From contig NZ_JAAMNH020000001.1 of the NCBI RefSeq assembly GCF_011065935.2, positions 2,563,001-2,627,000 on the forward strand: a stretch of DNA of 64,000 nt, given 5' to 3'. The DNA is from Clostridium estertheticum (GTDB taxonomy: Bacteria; Bacillota; Clostridia; Clostridiales; Clostridiaceae). This document shows positions 7,324 to 16,209 of the stretch, piece after piece (the stretch's first letter is position 1; every line of letters starts with the position of its first letter). A model generated the notes under the pieces. It was given only the letters and a program-made list of their open reading frames with translations, made no database searches and was not told the DNA's origin. The position numbers and the translations under genes are program-made.

Positions 7324-8415
7324 ATGAAAAAATCATTTATTTTATTTGGTTTGTCAATGACTGTTCTTGCAATGTTCACTGGTTGCAGTCAACAAGTAAA
7401 GTTGCAAACGGGTATGGAAAACAGTTCAACTATTAAGTCTTGTTCTTATGACATGACAGTATCGGCTGATGCAACAGGTCTTAAGAGCAATAGTTCAGAT
7501 ACGGGGATAGCAGCAGGATTAGATGCAGGCGTGTCAAGTATGCTAAGTGCAGGAAAGGTATCATTAAACTTTAACGGAAAGATGTTAAAGACAGATGACA
7601 GATCAAAGCTTAGTAGTAATGTAAAGGTATCCTCAGGAGGAGTATCTTTTGAAACACCAATATACATTGATAGTTCCAATACAAAACTAGACTTTGATTT
7701 GTTTGTAGGTGTACCAGCTATTTTCAAAGATGTTCTAGGTGCTGAATTAGCAAATATATCAAATTTACATTTGGCTTCTAAGGATTTAGAAAGCTATGTA
7801 AAGAGTAATAGTTCTGCGGATGAAAATAAAAAATTTCAGGATTCAATGACAAAGTTATTTGATAATAAGGGGAATAAGAATACTCAAGTTTCAAAAGATA
7901 TGTTACTATCATTTAATACGTATTTAACTAAGAATAAGGCAAAAGTACAAACCTTTGCAAAGCTTGGTGATGCGTCAGCTTCAAAGAACGGCATATACAC
8001 TATTAAGCTTTCAAAAGAGGATCTTAAAGCTATCGTTTCTGATTATTTCAGTAATGAAACATATTTCACAAATTTCAAAGATGCAGCTAAGGAAACAGAG
8101 GGGTTATATTCAGTAGGTGCTTCAGATACAGTAAAACCTGTGAAAGTCGATGATGCAAAAACAATTATTTCGGATTATAATAAAGCACTTGATGCTAATA
8201 AAACTGTGGATATAGTGGCAACAATTACAATAGCAGAAAAGCTTATAACTAAGACGAATATTAAATTTGCTGTTGTTAACACAGATGGTAATGTAACCTT
8301 TGAAATAGATAGCAAACTAAGTGATATTAATAATGTGACATCTATTGTTGCACCAGATAAAAATTCTGATAAAACTTTAAATATTATGAAATTAATTGAT
8401 CCTTCAACTAAATAA
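7324..8415 (+). CDS. Lipoprotein of unknown function
   Basis: 363 residues with a lipoprotein signal peptide (MKKSFILFGLSMTVLAMFTG, lipobox Cys21). The mature part is Ser/Asp/Lys-rich with repeated beta-strand-like blocks (DLFVGVPAIF, NGIYTIKLSKEDL, ATITIAEKLITKTNIKFAV), reminiscent of the LppX/DUF6612 type of cell-surface lipoprotein. It follows the sigma/anti-sigma operon after 65 bases with its own GGGGG ribosome site and a possible TTGAAA -35 at 7264. It may belong to the same regulon. No enzymatic motif is visible. Confidence 0.75.
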   Translation: MKKSFILFGLSMTVLAMFTGCSQQVKLQTGMENSSTIKSCSYDMTVSADATGLKSNSSDTGIAAGLDAGVSSMLSAGKVSLNFNGKMLKTDDRSKLSSNVKVSSGGVSFETPIYIDSSNTKLDFDLFVGVPAIFKDVLGAELANISNLHLASKDLESYVKSNSSADENKKFQDSMTKLFDNKGNKNTQVSKDMLLSFNTYLTKNKAKVQTFAKLGDASASKNGIYTIKLSKEDLKAIVSDYFSNETYFTNFKDAAKETEGLYSVGASDTVKPVKVDDAKTIISDYNKALDANKTVDIVATITIAEKLITKTNIKFAVVNTDGNVTFEIDSKLSDINNVTSIVAPDKNSDKTLNIMKLIDPSTK

Positions 8416-8424
8416 CTATAATAG

Positions 8425-8463
8425 AAAGTGTTATAAGTTTAACTTATAGCACTTTTTTTTTTA
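8425..8463 (+). terminator. Rho-independent terminator
   Basis: AAAGTGTTATAAGTT pairs with AACTTATAGCACTTT around a one-base centre (one G-U pair), followed by a run of T. Confidence 0.8.
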
Positions 8464-8902
8464 GCGTGAAATTAATTGAAACTGGATGTGATTGTTTAAT
8501 TTCACTGTAAAATGGCATAAGAGATTTATTAGCCTTCCTTATATTGATAAAAAATGCAAGAAAAAAAAGGAATTTTCTTAAATATGACGAAATTATGTAG
8601 AGAAGTAAGAATTTGCACCATGAAATTCTATAAGGCGGTATATATTTGTGTATAAATTAGCATTTGCTATTTGCTAGGAAAAAATACTTAAATAACTAAA
8701 ATTTTAGCTTTAATTTTAGTTAGAATTAACTACATAAATAGAAATGACTCTGATTTATGGGGAGAAATTTAACTAGGGAAATTTAACTAGCTGTGCTAAA
8801 ATTAGTGAATATATTTGAATATAGTATGCAAACAGGATATAATATATTGAATACAAAATATTGCTTATTTTAAAGATTTACATAAATGTTTGGAGGGAAT
8901 AA
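8464..8902. other. Gene-free AT-rich gap
   Basis: I see no coding frame or RNA gene here. It contains a tandem 13-base direct repeat, GAAATTTAACTAG at 8764-8776 and 8778-8790, upstream of the zinc-ribbon gene. Confidence 0.4.
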
Positions 8903-10477
8903 ATGATTTGTAACTATTGTAACAATGAATTTACTAATATTAATGGATTGAAATTTTGCCCATATTGTGGAGAAGAAATAGAAGAATCCGTTGATTCTAA
9001 AGTTGGACAGAGTGCAGATAAAATTAATAATGTAGAAAGCGAGAATATAGTTGCAGGGGACACATTGACGAAAAAACATGAGGATACACTTCCCATGCCT
9101 GCAATAACAGAAAAAGATATAAAGAAGTATAAAAGGGATAAATTTTTTAGTTCTTTAAGAAAACCTGTTATAAATTTGAAAGTAATTATACCTATAATGG
9201 CATTGTTAGTAGTTATTGCAGGAGGAGTGTTTGCATTCACATTAGCTAAAGTTAAACCTGTAGATGAAGTGAGAATAAAGGAAGATTTGATAGGAAAAGT
9301 AATAACTCTTCCTAAAGGGACAAGCATAAAAATTAGCAAGGATAATATGAAAAGCTTCAGTATAAATACTAGAAATACGGATAAGAGTAAGGATCAGATA
9401 AAAGTAGCATTAACACTGAACAACGGCGCTCTTGAGGCAAAGACTCTGATATCAGCAGTATATACAAACCAAGGTAAAAACCAATGGAAAATAAGTGACG
9501 AAATTATATTGGACAAGGTTACTGCAATAAAACCAGTGGTAGGTATGGATGAAAAGAAGTTATTAGAATCATTGAAGAAATTAAGTATAACTATAGCAGA
9601 TACAAAAATAATATTAGGTGGAAAAGATGTTAAAAATCTTGGCATAAGTTTAAGAACACCAGATTTAGAAAATGGAAAAGAAGAAATTCAAGTGCAAACA
9701 TCTATAGACAGCGGACTTCTTGCTGCTACAGGAAAATTAAAGTGCAGCCTTGTTTTCGAAAATGAAGCTTGGAGCATTGCTACCACTGAAAAGAATAGCA
9801 CTGAGGACTTTACATTAGTAATTTCACCAACCTTTTCTAATGAAACAGTTATTGAAGCTATAAGAAAACAGGGATTAGAAGAAACCGTAACTTATCCAAG
9901 TTTTTTCGGGGGTAAAGGGTTTACAGTAAAGGATAGTTTTACTAAGGGCATTAGTATATCAGGTAAAAGGTATGATGCACAAAAGGGATTATTATATGTT
10001 ACTGCTAAGAGGGAAAATACAGCAGGAGAAATAAAGTCTGTATTATCAACTGGTTATACTTTCTCAATATCCTTAAGCACAATAGCATTAACAGACAAAG
10101 CGAAAACTACTGTTAGTAGTGGTGCAATAAATAATATGGCTACACCGTTAATAATATCAACTATTACCAATGTTGAAATTGAAGGAAGCAATTTATTTTT
10201 CTGGTTTTCTAATAATCATAAAATAACACCTGAAGAAGCAAATACATTTAAGACTACTGAAATATTATCCAAGAAGGGCTTTGATAATATAAAATATGTA
10301 TATGGAAGTATTACTTATAAGGATGGTAAAAAGAATAAAAGTGTTTCAGGGTCCTTTGTTGCATTATATTTCCTAGTTTACGATGGAGCTAAGGGATATA
10401 ACTGGAAATTGGATAAAATAATTGGCGAAGATTCACCTAATTATAAGACAATTAGCAAGGAAGTGAAAAATCAATAA
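8903..10477 (+). CDS. Zinc-ribbon membrane protein with repeated extracellular domains
   Basis: 524 residues. The N terminus is a zinc ribbon (C-N-Y-C near residue 3 and C-P-Y-C near 19). A charged linker leads to one membrane helix at about 96-116 (VIIPIMALLVVIAGGVFAFTLA). The outer part contains two or three copies of a domain of roughly 100 residues, marked by similar phrases (KISKDNMKSFSINTRNT..KDQIKVALTLNNGALEA and KDVKNLGISLRTPDLENGKEEIQVQTSIDSGLLAA). The layout resembles TcaA-like zinc-ribbon cell-envelope proteins. GGAGG precedes the ATG. Function is unknown. Confidence 0.75.
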   Translation: MICNYCNNEFTNINGLKFCPYCGEEIEESVDSKVGQSADKINNVESENIVAGDTLTKKHEDTLPMPAITEKDIKKYKRDKFFSSLRKPVINLKVIIPIMALLVVIAGGVFAFTLAKVKPVDEVRIKEDLIGKVITLPKGTSIKISKDNMKSFSINTRNTDKSKDQIKVALTLNNGALEAKTLISAVYTNQGKNQWKISDEIILDKVTAIKPVVGMDEKKLLESLKKLSITIADTKIILGGKDVKNLGISLRTPDLENGKEEIQVQTSIDSGLLAATGKLKCSLVFENEAWSIATTEKNSTEDFTLVISPTFSNETVIEAIRKQGLEETVTYPSFFGGKGFTVKDSFTKGISISGKRYDAQKGLLYVTAKRENTAGEIKSVLSTGYTFSISLSTIALTDKAKTTVSSGAINNMATPLIISTITNVEIEGSNLFFWFSNNHKITPEEANTFKTTEILSKKGFDNIKYVYGSITYKDGKKNKSVSGSFVALYFLVYDGAKGYNWKLDKIIGEDSPNYKTISKEVKNQ

Positions 10478-10553
10478 AAGATATAGAGGTAATTTTACTA
10501 ACTTTCTGTGAATTGTGAAAAAGAACAATTGTTCATTCTAATGGAGTCTAAAC

Positions 10554-10584
10554 AAATCCTATGACAAAGTCATAGGATTTTCTT
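10554..10584 (+). terminator. Rho-independent terminator
   Basis: AAATCCTATGAC-AAA-GTCATAGGATTT followed by TCTTG. The remainder of the 10478-10778 gap shows nothing else I can assign. Confidence 0.75.
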
Positions 10585-10778
10585 GTTATATGTTGAATTT
10601 ATGCTAATATGTATTATAAATTTTAAAATTTATGTTGAATAAATGCAGGATATAAATATAATTAAAATATATGTATAAATTAGAATTAAAGTAGGGCTTT
10701 TTAATGTATTATTATGGTAATAATAAATACAAAGAGTTTGAACTATTGTTATTTGATTATTGGGGGTGGGTAAAAATT

Positions 10779-12920
10779 ATGAATAGAGACAAGTCTTTAG
10801 AAATAGAAAACCTTAGAAATAAGGAGCGAGTTCAACATAAGCATACTAACTGCAATGATTTTTTTAAAATTAATCACACAATAATGATTGTTATAGATCC
10901 GGAAACTGGAGTAATAATAGATGCTAATGATGCTGCGTGCTCTTTTTATCAATATGATTATGAGCATATCATTAAATTGAAAATCAGTGACATTAATGTA
11001 CTTTCAATTGAAGAACTTGCTATGCAAATCCAACTTGCCACTAAAGAGCAGAGAAATCACTTTTATTTTAAACACCGATTATCAAATGGTGAAACCAGGG
11101 ATGTAGAAGTCCACAGTGGACCAATAATTCAGAAGAGTAGGAAACTATTATACTCAGTTATCCGTGATATAACTGATAGCAAGAAAGCCGAAGAAGAAAT
11201 GATAAAAAAAAACAATGAACTGGAAGAGAAGAATAGTGCTAATATGAAGAAATTGGAACAAGTCAATGCCATCCTTGAAAAAGAGATAGCTGAAGGTAAG
11301 AGAACTATGGAACAGCTAAAAGCAAACGAAGAACGACTGACCTTTGCTCTTGAGGGTAGCGGAGATGGTGTTTGGGATTGGAATGCAAGAACCAATGAAA
11401 TGATTTATTCAAAAGGATGGAAGAAAATGCTTGGGTATGAAGAGTCTGATATTCAAAATTTATTTAGCGAATGGGACAAGTTACTTCATCCTGATGATAA
11501 GGAGTCTGCTCATTTAAATTTAAACATGTATTTAGAAGGACTAGTTCCGGTATACGAGAGTGAATATAGACTCCGTGCAAAAGATGAATCCTATATATGG
11601 ATACTTAGTAAAGGTAAAATTATAAGTTGTACTAAAGACGGAAAGCCATTAAGAGTAACAGGTACACATTCTGATATTAATTCTCGCAAACTAATGGAAC
11701 AGGAATTAAGAGAAGCCAAGGAACGGTTTTCAAATGTTCTTGAGTATTCCAAGGATGCATCTTATAGAAGAAATGTTGTAACAGATAAATATGATTATAT
11801 GAGTCCAGTTATTGAAAGATTAACGGGTTATACTCTTGAGGAAATGATGATAATGAACGAGGATTCTGTTTTTGAAAAAATTCATCAAGATGATTTGCAG
11901 GATGTAGTTCAGTGTATAAAAGAATCAACAAAGAACTCTGGATCAGATGCAATAGAGTATCGTTTTTTATGCAAAGATGGTGAGTATCGCTGGTTTCTTG
12001 ACAGGTTTACATCAGTAGTGGGAAAATTATCACAACCTTCATTCCGTTATGGGGTTTTTCAAGATATTACTTTTCAGAAAAATGCTAAAGAAGAGTTAAA
12101 AAAAGCAAAAGAAATTGCTGAAAAAGCTAGTATTAACAAAAGTGAATTTATTGCTAATATGTCACATGAACTTAGGACTCCACTTAATGTTACCCTTGCA
12201 GGGGTTCAGCTCTTTGAGCTATATCTTAAAAATGGCTCTTACTTAGATAAAGAAAAAAGTTCAAGGCACCTAAAAGCTATGAAACGGAATTGCATGCGCC
12301 TATTAAGGTTGGTAAATAATTTAATTGATTCAACTAAAATTGATGCTGGATTTTATGAACCACATTTTAGCAATCAAGATATTGTAAGTCTTATTAATAG
12401 AATTTCATTGTCGGTATCAGATTATGCAAAACATAAGGATATCAACTTGTTATTCCATACAGATGTTGACGAAATGTCCATAATATGTGATGTGGATATG
12501 GTTGAGAGGATAATGCTTAACATCATCTCTAATGCTATAAAATTTACTGCAGATTCTGTCATTATAAATATTCACAAGGGAATGGACACGGTTATTATTT
12601 CGGTTAAAGATAATGGCATTGGAATTGAAAAAGAGAATCAGGATATTATATTTGAGAGGTATAAACAAGTTTCAAAACTATTTACAAGGGAGAATGAAGG
12701 TAGTGGTATTGGATTATCGCTAACAAAATCTCTTATTGAAATGCATGGTGGAAATATTAGCGTGGAAAGTGAATATGGAAAGGGCTCAGAATTTATTATT
12801 GAACTTCCAGTTAAACAGTGTGCACATGAGGAATGCATAGTATATAATGTTAATGAAACTGAGAATAAAGACAAATTTATTGAAAAGATGAATGTGGAAT
12901 TTTCGGATATTTATGAATAA
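10779..12920 (+). CDS. Cytoplasmic multi-PAS sensor histidine kinase
   Basis: About 713 residues with no membrane segment. In order: PAS (roughly 20-130), a coiled coil (about 135-180, Glu/Lys-rich), PAS with PAC (about 185-310, GDGVWDWNARTNEM), PAS with PAC (about 315-430), HisKA with the H-box FIANMSHELRTPL (His463) and HATPase with DNGIGIEKEN and GSGIGLSLTKSLIEMHGG. No receiver domain and no adjacent response regulator, so it is an orphan kinase; clostridial orphans often feed Spo0A, but that is inference. The frame opens at ATG 10704. I chose ATG 10779 behind GGGGGTGGG. Confidence 0.9.
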   Translation: MNRDKSLEIENLRNKERVQHKHTNCNDFFKINHTIMIVIDPETGVIIDANDAACSFYQYDYEHIIKLKISDINVLSIEELAMQIQLATKEQRNHFYFKHRLSNGETRDVEVHSGPIIQKSRKLLYSVIRDITDSKKAEEEMIKKNNELEEKNSANMKKLEQVNAILEKEIAEGKRTMEQLKANEERLTFALEGSGDGVWDWNARTNEMIYSKGWKKMLGYEESDIQNLFSEWDKLLHPDDKESAHLNLNMYLEGLVPVYESEYRLRAKDESYIWILSKGKIISCTKDGKPLRVTGTHSDINSRKLMEQELREAKERFSNVLEYSKDASYRRNVVTDKYDYMSPVIERLTGYTLEEMMIMNEDSVFEKIHQDDLQDVVQCIKESTKNSGSDAIEYRFLCKDGEYRWFLDRFTSVVGKLSQPSFRYGVFQDITFQKNAKEELKKAKEIAEKASINKSEFIANMSHELRTPLNVTLAGVQLFELYLKNGSYLDKEKSSRHLKAMKRNCMRLLRLVNNLIDSTKIDAGFYEPHFSNQDIVSLINRISLSVSDYAKHKDINLLFHTDVDEMSIICDVDMVERIMLNIISNAIKFTADSVIINIHKGMDTVIISVKDNGIGIEKENQDIIFERYKQVSKLFTRENEGSGIGLSLTKSLIEMHGGNISVESEYGKGSEFIIELPVKQCAHEECIVYNVNETENKDKFIEKMNVEFSDIYE

Positions 12921-12941
12921 GGGAACATCCATAATTTTAGA

Positions 12942-13064
12942 ATGTATGATTATAAAGAAAAGCAATTCGAACTATTAATTTACAGTAAGGAGAAGATAAT
13001 AAGTCCTCTCCTTGCAACCTTGGTTAATTCTTTAGAAGTAAATAAAATTGATAAAAAATATTAA
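12942..13064 (+). CDS. Short ORF of doubtful status
   Basis: A 40-codon frame (begins MYDYKEKQFELLIYSKEK) between the kinase and the MarR gene. It has no convincing ribosome site and no family I know. The composition is protein-like, so it may be a remnant rather than a live gene. Confidence 0.2.
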   Translation: MYDYKEKQFELLIYSKEKIISPLLATLVNSLEVNKIDKKY

Positions 13065-13118
13065 ATCTTATATAATAATAGTATGAAAATATACTATAAT
13101 AAAAAGTTGGAGGCTTAA

Positions 13119-13541
13119 ATGTTTGATATTGAATCATGTGTGTGTTTTATAAATAGCAAGACATCTAAAAAAATGGCAAGTATGTTTAATGAAAGACTAA
13201 TTCCACTTGGTGTTACCAGAGTTCAGTGGATAGCTATGTATTATTTATTAAAACATGGAGACCTAAGCCAAAAGGAATTAGGAGAAAAGATGGATATAAA
13301 AGAGTCTACTGTAGCTAGGCTTTTAGATAGAATGGAAGAAGAAGGTTTAATTATAAGAACTCTTGCAAAGGAAGATAGAAGGGTTAAATATATTAAACTT
13401 ACCCCAAGTGGTAGAGAGAGAATGGGGGAGCTTTTACCTGAGGGACAGAAAATGAGTGAGCTTTTTTCAAGGGGTATTACGGAGGATGAAATACAAGTAT
13501 TTAAAAGAGTACTGGAAAAATTCATGGAAAATATCAGTTAA
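13119..13541 (+). CDS. MarR family transcriptional regulator
   Basis: 140 residues with the MarR winged helix: LSQKELGEKMDIKESTVARLLDRMEEEGLIIR, then the wing AKEDRRVKYIKLTPSGRE. GGAGG precedes the ATG. The dyad-bearing promoter of the AhpD-like gene lies 27 bases downstream, so it probably controls the neighbouring redox genes. MarR proteins bind palindromes as dimers and release on ligand or thiol oxidation. There is no Cys in the DNA-binding half apart from C8 and C10 near the N terminus, which could be sensory. Confidence 0.9.
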   Translation: MFDIESCVCFINSKTSKKMASMFNERLIPLGVTRVQWIAMYYLLKHGDLSQKELGEKMDIKESTVARLLDRMEEEGLIIRTLAKEDRRVKYIKLTPSGRERMGELLPEGQKMSELFSRGITEDEIQVFKRVLEKFMENIS

Positions 13542-13558
13542 ATTTTTATCATATACTA

Positions 13559-13614
13559 TTGCAATTACTTAAAATACTTGCTATACTAATCATTAGGATA
13601 GCAAGTATTTTAAG
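13559..13614 (+). promoter_or_regulatory. Promoter overlapped by a 17-bp dyad, candidate MarR operator
   Basis: A consensus-like promoter, TTGCAA (13559-13564), 17-base spacer, TATACT (13582-13587). A perfect 17-bp inverted repeat covers the -10 (CTTAAAATACTTGCTAT at 13568-13584, complement at 13598-13614), with a second small dyad CTAAT-C-ATTAG in the loop. The right arm ends directly at the GGGGG ribosome site of the next gene. It could act as the operator of the adjacent MarR protein, or as an RNA hairpin affecting translation. Confidence 0.6.
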
Positions 13615-13625
13615 GGGGCAATAAT

Positions 13626-13982
13626 ATGGCTAAAAATGTTAGAGAAATGTTAAATGATTTTATGGGTGGATTACAGGCATTAGGTGAAACTAACGGTGAA
13701 CATGTAGGTGCATTTATGAACTTACTTGGTACAACATATAAACCAGGTGCGTTAGATACAAAGACAAAGGAATTGATCAGTGTAGGTATTGGAGCATACA
13801 ATCGTTGTGAATACTGCATAGTATTCCATGTTTATAAAGCATTTGAGGCAGGTGCTACTTCAGAAGAAATAATGGAAGCAGCTATGGTTTCTGTTGCCTT
13901 TGGTGGTGGACCTTCAATGGCTTATAGTGTAACCTTACTTAAGGATTCTATTGAAGAATTCAAAAATGATTTTAATAAATAA
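13626..13982 (+). CDS. AhpD-like / carboxymuconolactone decarboxylase family protein
   Basis: 118 residues with the AhpD-type redox motif Cys61-Glu-Tyr-Cys64-x3-His68 (YNRCEYCIVFHVYKAFEAG). The family contains alkylhydroperoxidase AhpD, which relays electrons from a lipoyl group to a peroxiredoxin, and decarboxylases lacking the CxxC. The intact CxxC..H favours a thiol-redox role. It follows a MarR gene and precedes a lipoyl-domain dihydrolipoamide dehydrogenase, consistent with a lipoyl-driven peroxide or electrophile defence. The partner peroxiredoxin is not in the window. Confidence 0.85.
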   Translation: MAKNVREMLNDFMGGLQALGETNGEHVGAFMNLLGTTYKPGALDTKTKELISVGIGAYNRCEYCIVFHVYKAFEAGATSEEIMEAAMVSVAFGGGPSMAYSVTLLKDSIEEFKNDFNK

Positions 13983-14013
13983 CCTAGATAAAGCAGTTAT
14001 GCTGCAAAGTTAG

Positions 14014-14045
14014 TAAGGCGGCGCAAGCTGCCTTATTTCTTATTT
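14014..14045 (+). terminator. Terminator or attenuator between the AhpD-like and lpd genes
   Basis: Stem AAGGCGGC-GCAA-GCTGCCTT followed by ATTTCTTATTTT. No clear promoter follows, so read-through into lpd is likely. Confidence 0.6.
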
Positions 14046-14064
14046 TGGAAAGGGGATAAAAGAA

Positions 14065-15774
14065 ATGATTATAGATGTTAAGGTAGAGAAATCTACAGAT
14101 AAGAATGCTGTAACAAAAATAATGAAAATCTTAAAAAATGTGGGAGATTCTATTCTGGTAAATGATGAAATTTTTGAGGTGGAGAGTGGAAAGGGTACCA
14201 GCACCATTAGTTCAAAAGCAAAGGGAATTATTGATAGCATTAATGTAAAAGAAGGAGACATTGTTAATGCAGATACTGTATTGGCAAAGATAAATGGAGA
14301 GCAAGCGCCTAAAGCTGCAAACACAAGTAATAATACCTTTAATTATTTTCAAAATTTGATTAAGCCAGTGAAGCTTCAAATGGAGTGCGACATTACAATA
14401 ATTGGCGGAGGTCCTGGAGGATATGTAGCTGCAATTCATGCTGCTAAATTAGGGGCAAAGGTTATATTAATAGAAAAAGAAAAATTAGGTGGAACCTGTT
14501 TAAATTGGGGGTGTATTCCTACTAAAACATTAGTTAGGTCTGCACAGGTTTTCGATACCTTAAAACGGGCGGAAGAATTTGGATGCTATGCGGAAAATAT
14601 TGGTATTAGCATGGAAAAAGTAATTGCAAGAAAAGATAAGGTTGTTACAGAGCTAGTTCAGGGTATTGTGTATTTAATGGATAAAAACAAGGTAAAGGTT
14701 ATTAATGGGGCTGGTGAAATTCTTGATAATGAGACTATAATAGTGAAAAGTAATACACAAGAAGTTACTATCAAAACAAAAAATATTATTATTGCTACAG
14801 GTTCTAAATCAGCAGTGGTACCACTTAAGGGTATTGAAAATAAAAATATAATTAATAGCACCGATGCACTTTGTCTAAAGGAAGTACCAAAGAATCTAGT
14901 AATTGTAGGCGGTGGGGTTATTGGGATGGAGTTTGCCTATATTTTTGCTAGCTTTGGCGCGAAGGTTTCAGTGGTGGAATTTATGGATCAATGCCTTTTA
15001 AGCTGTGATGATGATATATGCGAAGAAAACAAAAAAAATGCATCAAAAAGAGGGATTAAGCTATATACTACTGCAAAGGTAGAAGAAATTTGTGAAGCTG
15101 AGGATAATGAATGTATAGTTCATTTTGTACAGGATGGTAAAGATAAATACATAACTGCAAACAAAGTACTTTTATCTGTTGGAAGAACTCCATATATAGA
15201 TGGACTTGGACTAGAAAAGGTAGGAATCGAATTAAATCAAAATAAAAAGGGAATTATGGTTAATTCTAAAATGCAAACTAATATTTCTAATGTGTATGCC
15301 ATTGGAGATGTAACAAACATTATGTTACTTGCTCATGCTGCATCTCACCAAGGAATAGTAGCTGTAAACAATATAATGGGTAAGCCTTGTGATATGGATT
15401 ATACAACAGTTCCTAGCGCAATTTTCACGGATCCTGAAATAGCAATGGTGGGTATAGGTGAAAAAGCAGCAAAGCTTCAGGGAATAGAGGTGGAAATAGG
15501 CAGATTCCCATTTTCAGCTAACGGAAAAGCGAAATGTTATGGAGAAAGTAATGGCTTTATTAAAATTATAAGAGATAAAAACACAGAAAAGTTGATTGGT
15601 GCAAGCATCGTGGGTCTACATGCTACAGATTTAATTGCAGAGCTTACTCTAGCCATTAAGAATAATTTAACAGCAGAAGCAATAACTGAAACTATACATG
15701 CCCATCCTACTACAGCAGAGGTAATTCACGAAGCTGCATTGTCTTTAGAAGGAGGAGCTATCCATTTTGCATAA
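14065..15774 (+). CDS. lpdA: Dihydrolipoamide dehydrogenase with N-terminal lipoyl domain
   Basis: 569 residues. A lipoyl domain (1-80) carries the likely lipoylated Lys43 in E-S-G-K-G, where the usual motif is E-x-D-K-A. A Ser/Thr/Asn-rich linker follows, then a complete E3 flavoenzyme: FAD motif GGGPGG (114-119), redox disulfide Cys145-x4-Cys150 (GGTCLNWGC), NAD motif VGGGVIGMEFA and the C-terminal catalytic HAHPTTAE. It oxidises dihydrolipoyl groups with NAD+. No 2-oxoacid dehydrogenase or glycine-cleavage gene is nearby. The upstream neighbour is the AhpD-like protein, so the fused lipoyl arm may serve that protein. Confidence 0.93.
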   Translation: MIIDVKVEKSTDKNAVTKIMKILKNVGDSILVNDEIFEVESGKGTSTISSKAKGIIDSINVKEGDIVNADTVLAKINGEQAPKAANTSNNTFNYFQNLIKPVKLQMECDITIIGGGPGGYVAAIHAAKLGAKVILIEKEKLGGTCLNWGCIPTKTLVRSAQVFDTLKRAEEFGCYAENIGISMEKVIARKDKVVTELVQGIVYLMDKNKVKVINGAGEILDNETIIVKSNTQEVTIKTKNIIIATGSKSAVVPLKGIENKNIINSTDALCLKEVPKNLVIVGGGVIGMEFAYIFASFGAKVSVVEFMDQCLLSCDDDICEENKKNASKRGIKLYTTAKVEEICEAEDNECIVHFVQDGKDKYITANKVLLSVGRTPYIDGLGLEKVGIELNQNKKGIMVNSKMQTNISNVYAIGDVTNIMLLAHAASHQGIVAVNNIMGKPCDMDYTTVPSAIFTDPEIAMVGIGEKAAKLQGIEVEIGRFPFSANGKAKCYGESNGFIKIIRDKNTEKLIGASIVGLHATDLIAELTLAIKNNLTAEAITETIHAHPTTAEVIHEAALSLEGGAIHFA

Positions 15775-15869
15775 TAGTGGACAATTACTTAAATAATCTC
15801 CATTTCTTCATAACATCTACATATCCTTAGGCTATATTATAGTCATAGATAGTTTAAGGAGGTGTTGTT

Positions 15870-15962
15870 ATGGTTGGACTCGCTTTAGCTAAATGTATTC
15901 ATGCATGTGGCATGCACGGGCAAGAATTAGTAGCTTGTATAAAAATGATGATGAATATGTAA
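15870..15962 (+). CDS. 30-residue Cys/His/Met-rich microprotein
   Basis: An ATG frame with a near-perfect ribosome site AAGGAGGTG (15856-15864). The peptide begins MVGLALAKCIHACGMHGQEL, continues VACIK and ends MMMNM: three Cys, two His and six Met in 30 residues. A terminator follows at once, so it looks like its own short transcript in the 435-base gap between lpd and the ATPase gene. I do not recognise a family. The density of soft-metal ligands suggests metal or redox binding, but that is inference. Confidence 0.55.
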   Translation: MVGLALAKCIHACGMHGQELVACIKMMMNM

Positions 15963-15983
15963 ATAAAATTATCATAAATTCAT

Positions 15984-16022
15984 AAAAAGGCTTGTGATTA
16001 TTCTTATCACTAGCTTTTTTAT
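15984..16022 (+). terminator. Terminator of the microprotein transcript
   Basis: AAAAAGGCTTGTGAT pairs with ATCACTAGCTTTTTT (one mismatch, G-U pairs), ending in TTTTTTATATTT. Confidence 0.7.
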
Positions 16023-16209
16023 ATTTGAAAACAGAAATTGATACTTTAGAAAAAATAATAGTTTTTGCAAACTCTAGATGCTTATTGATACATTAATTAA
16101 AGATGGGTATAATTACTACAAGTTACTAAAAAAAACATTAACAATTTATTAGCTTTTTTATTTCATAGAAAAGTGAATTTAATTTATAAAGACATATGAG
16201 GAGTGTTAC

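Noticed and set aside
9394..9645. Minus-strand ORF opposite the zinc-ribbon gene
   Set aside because: It is a shadow of a well-supported coding frame; many similar antisense frames in the window were left out for the same reason.
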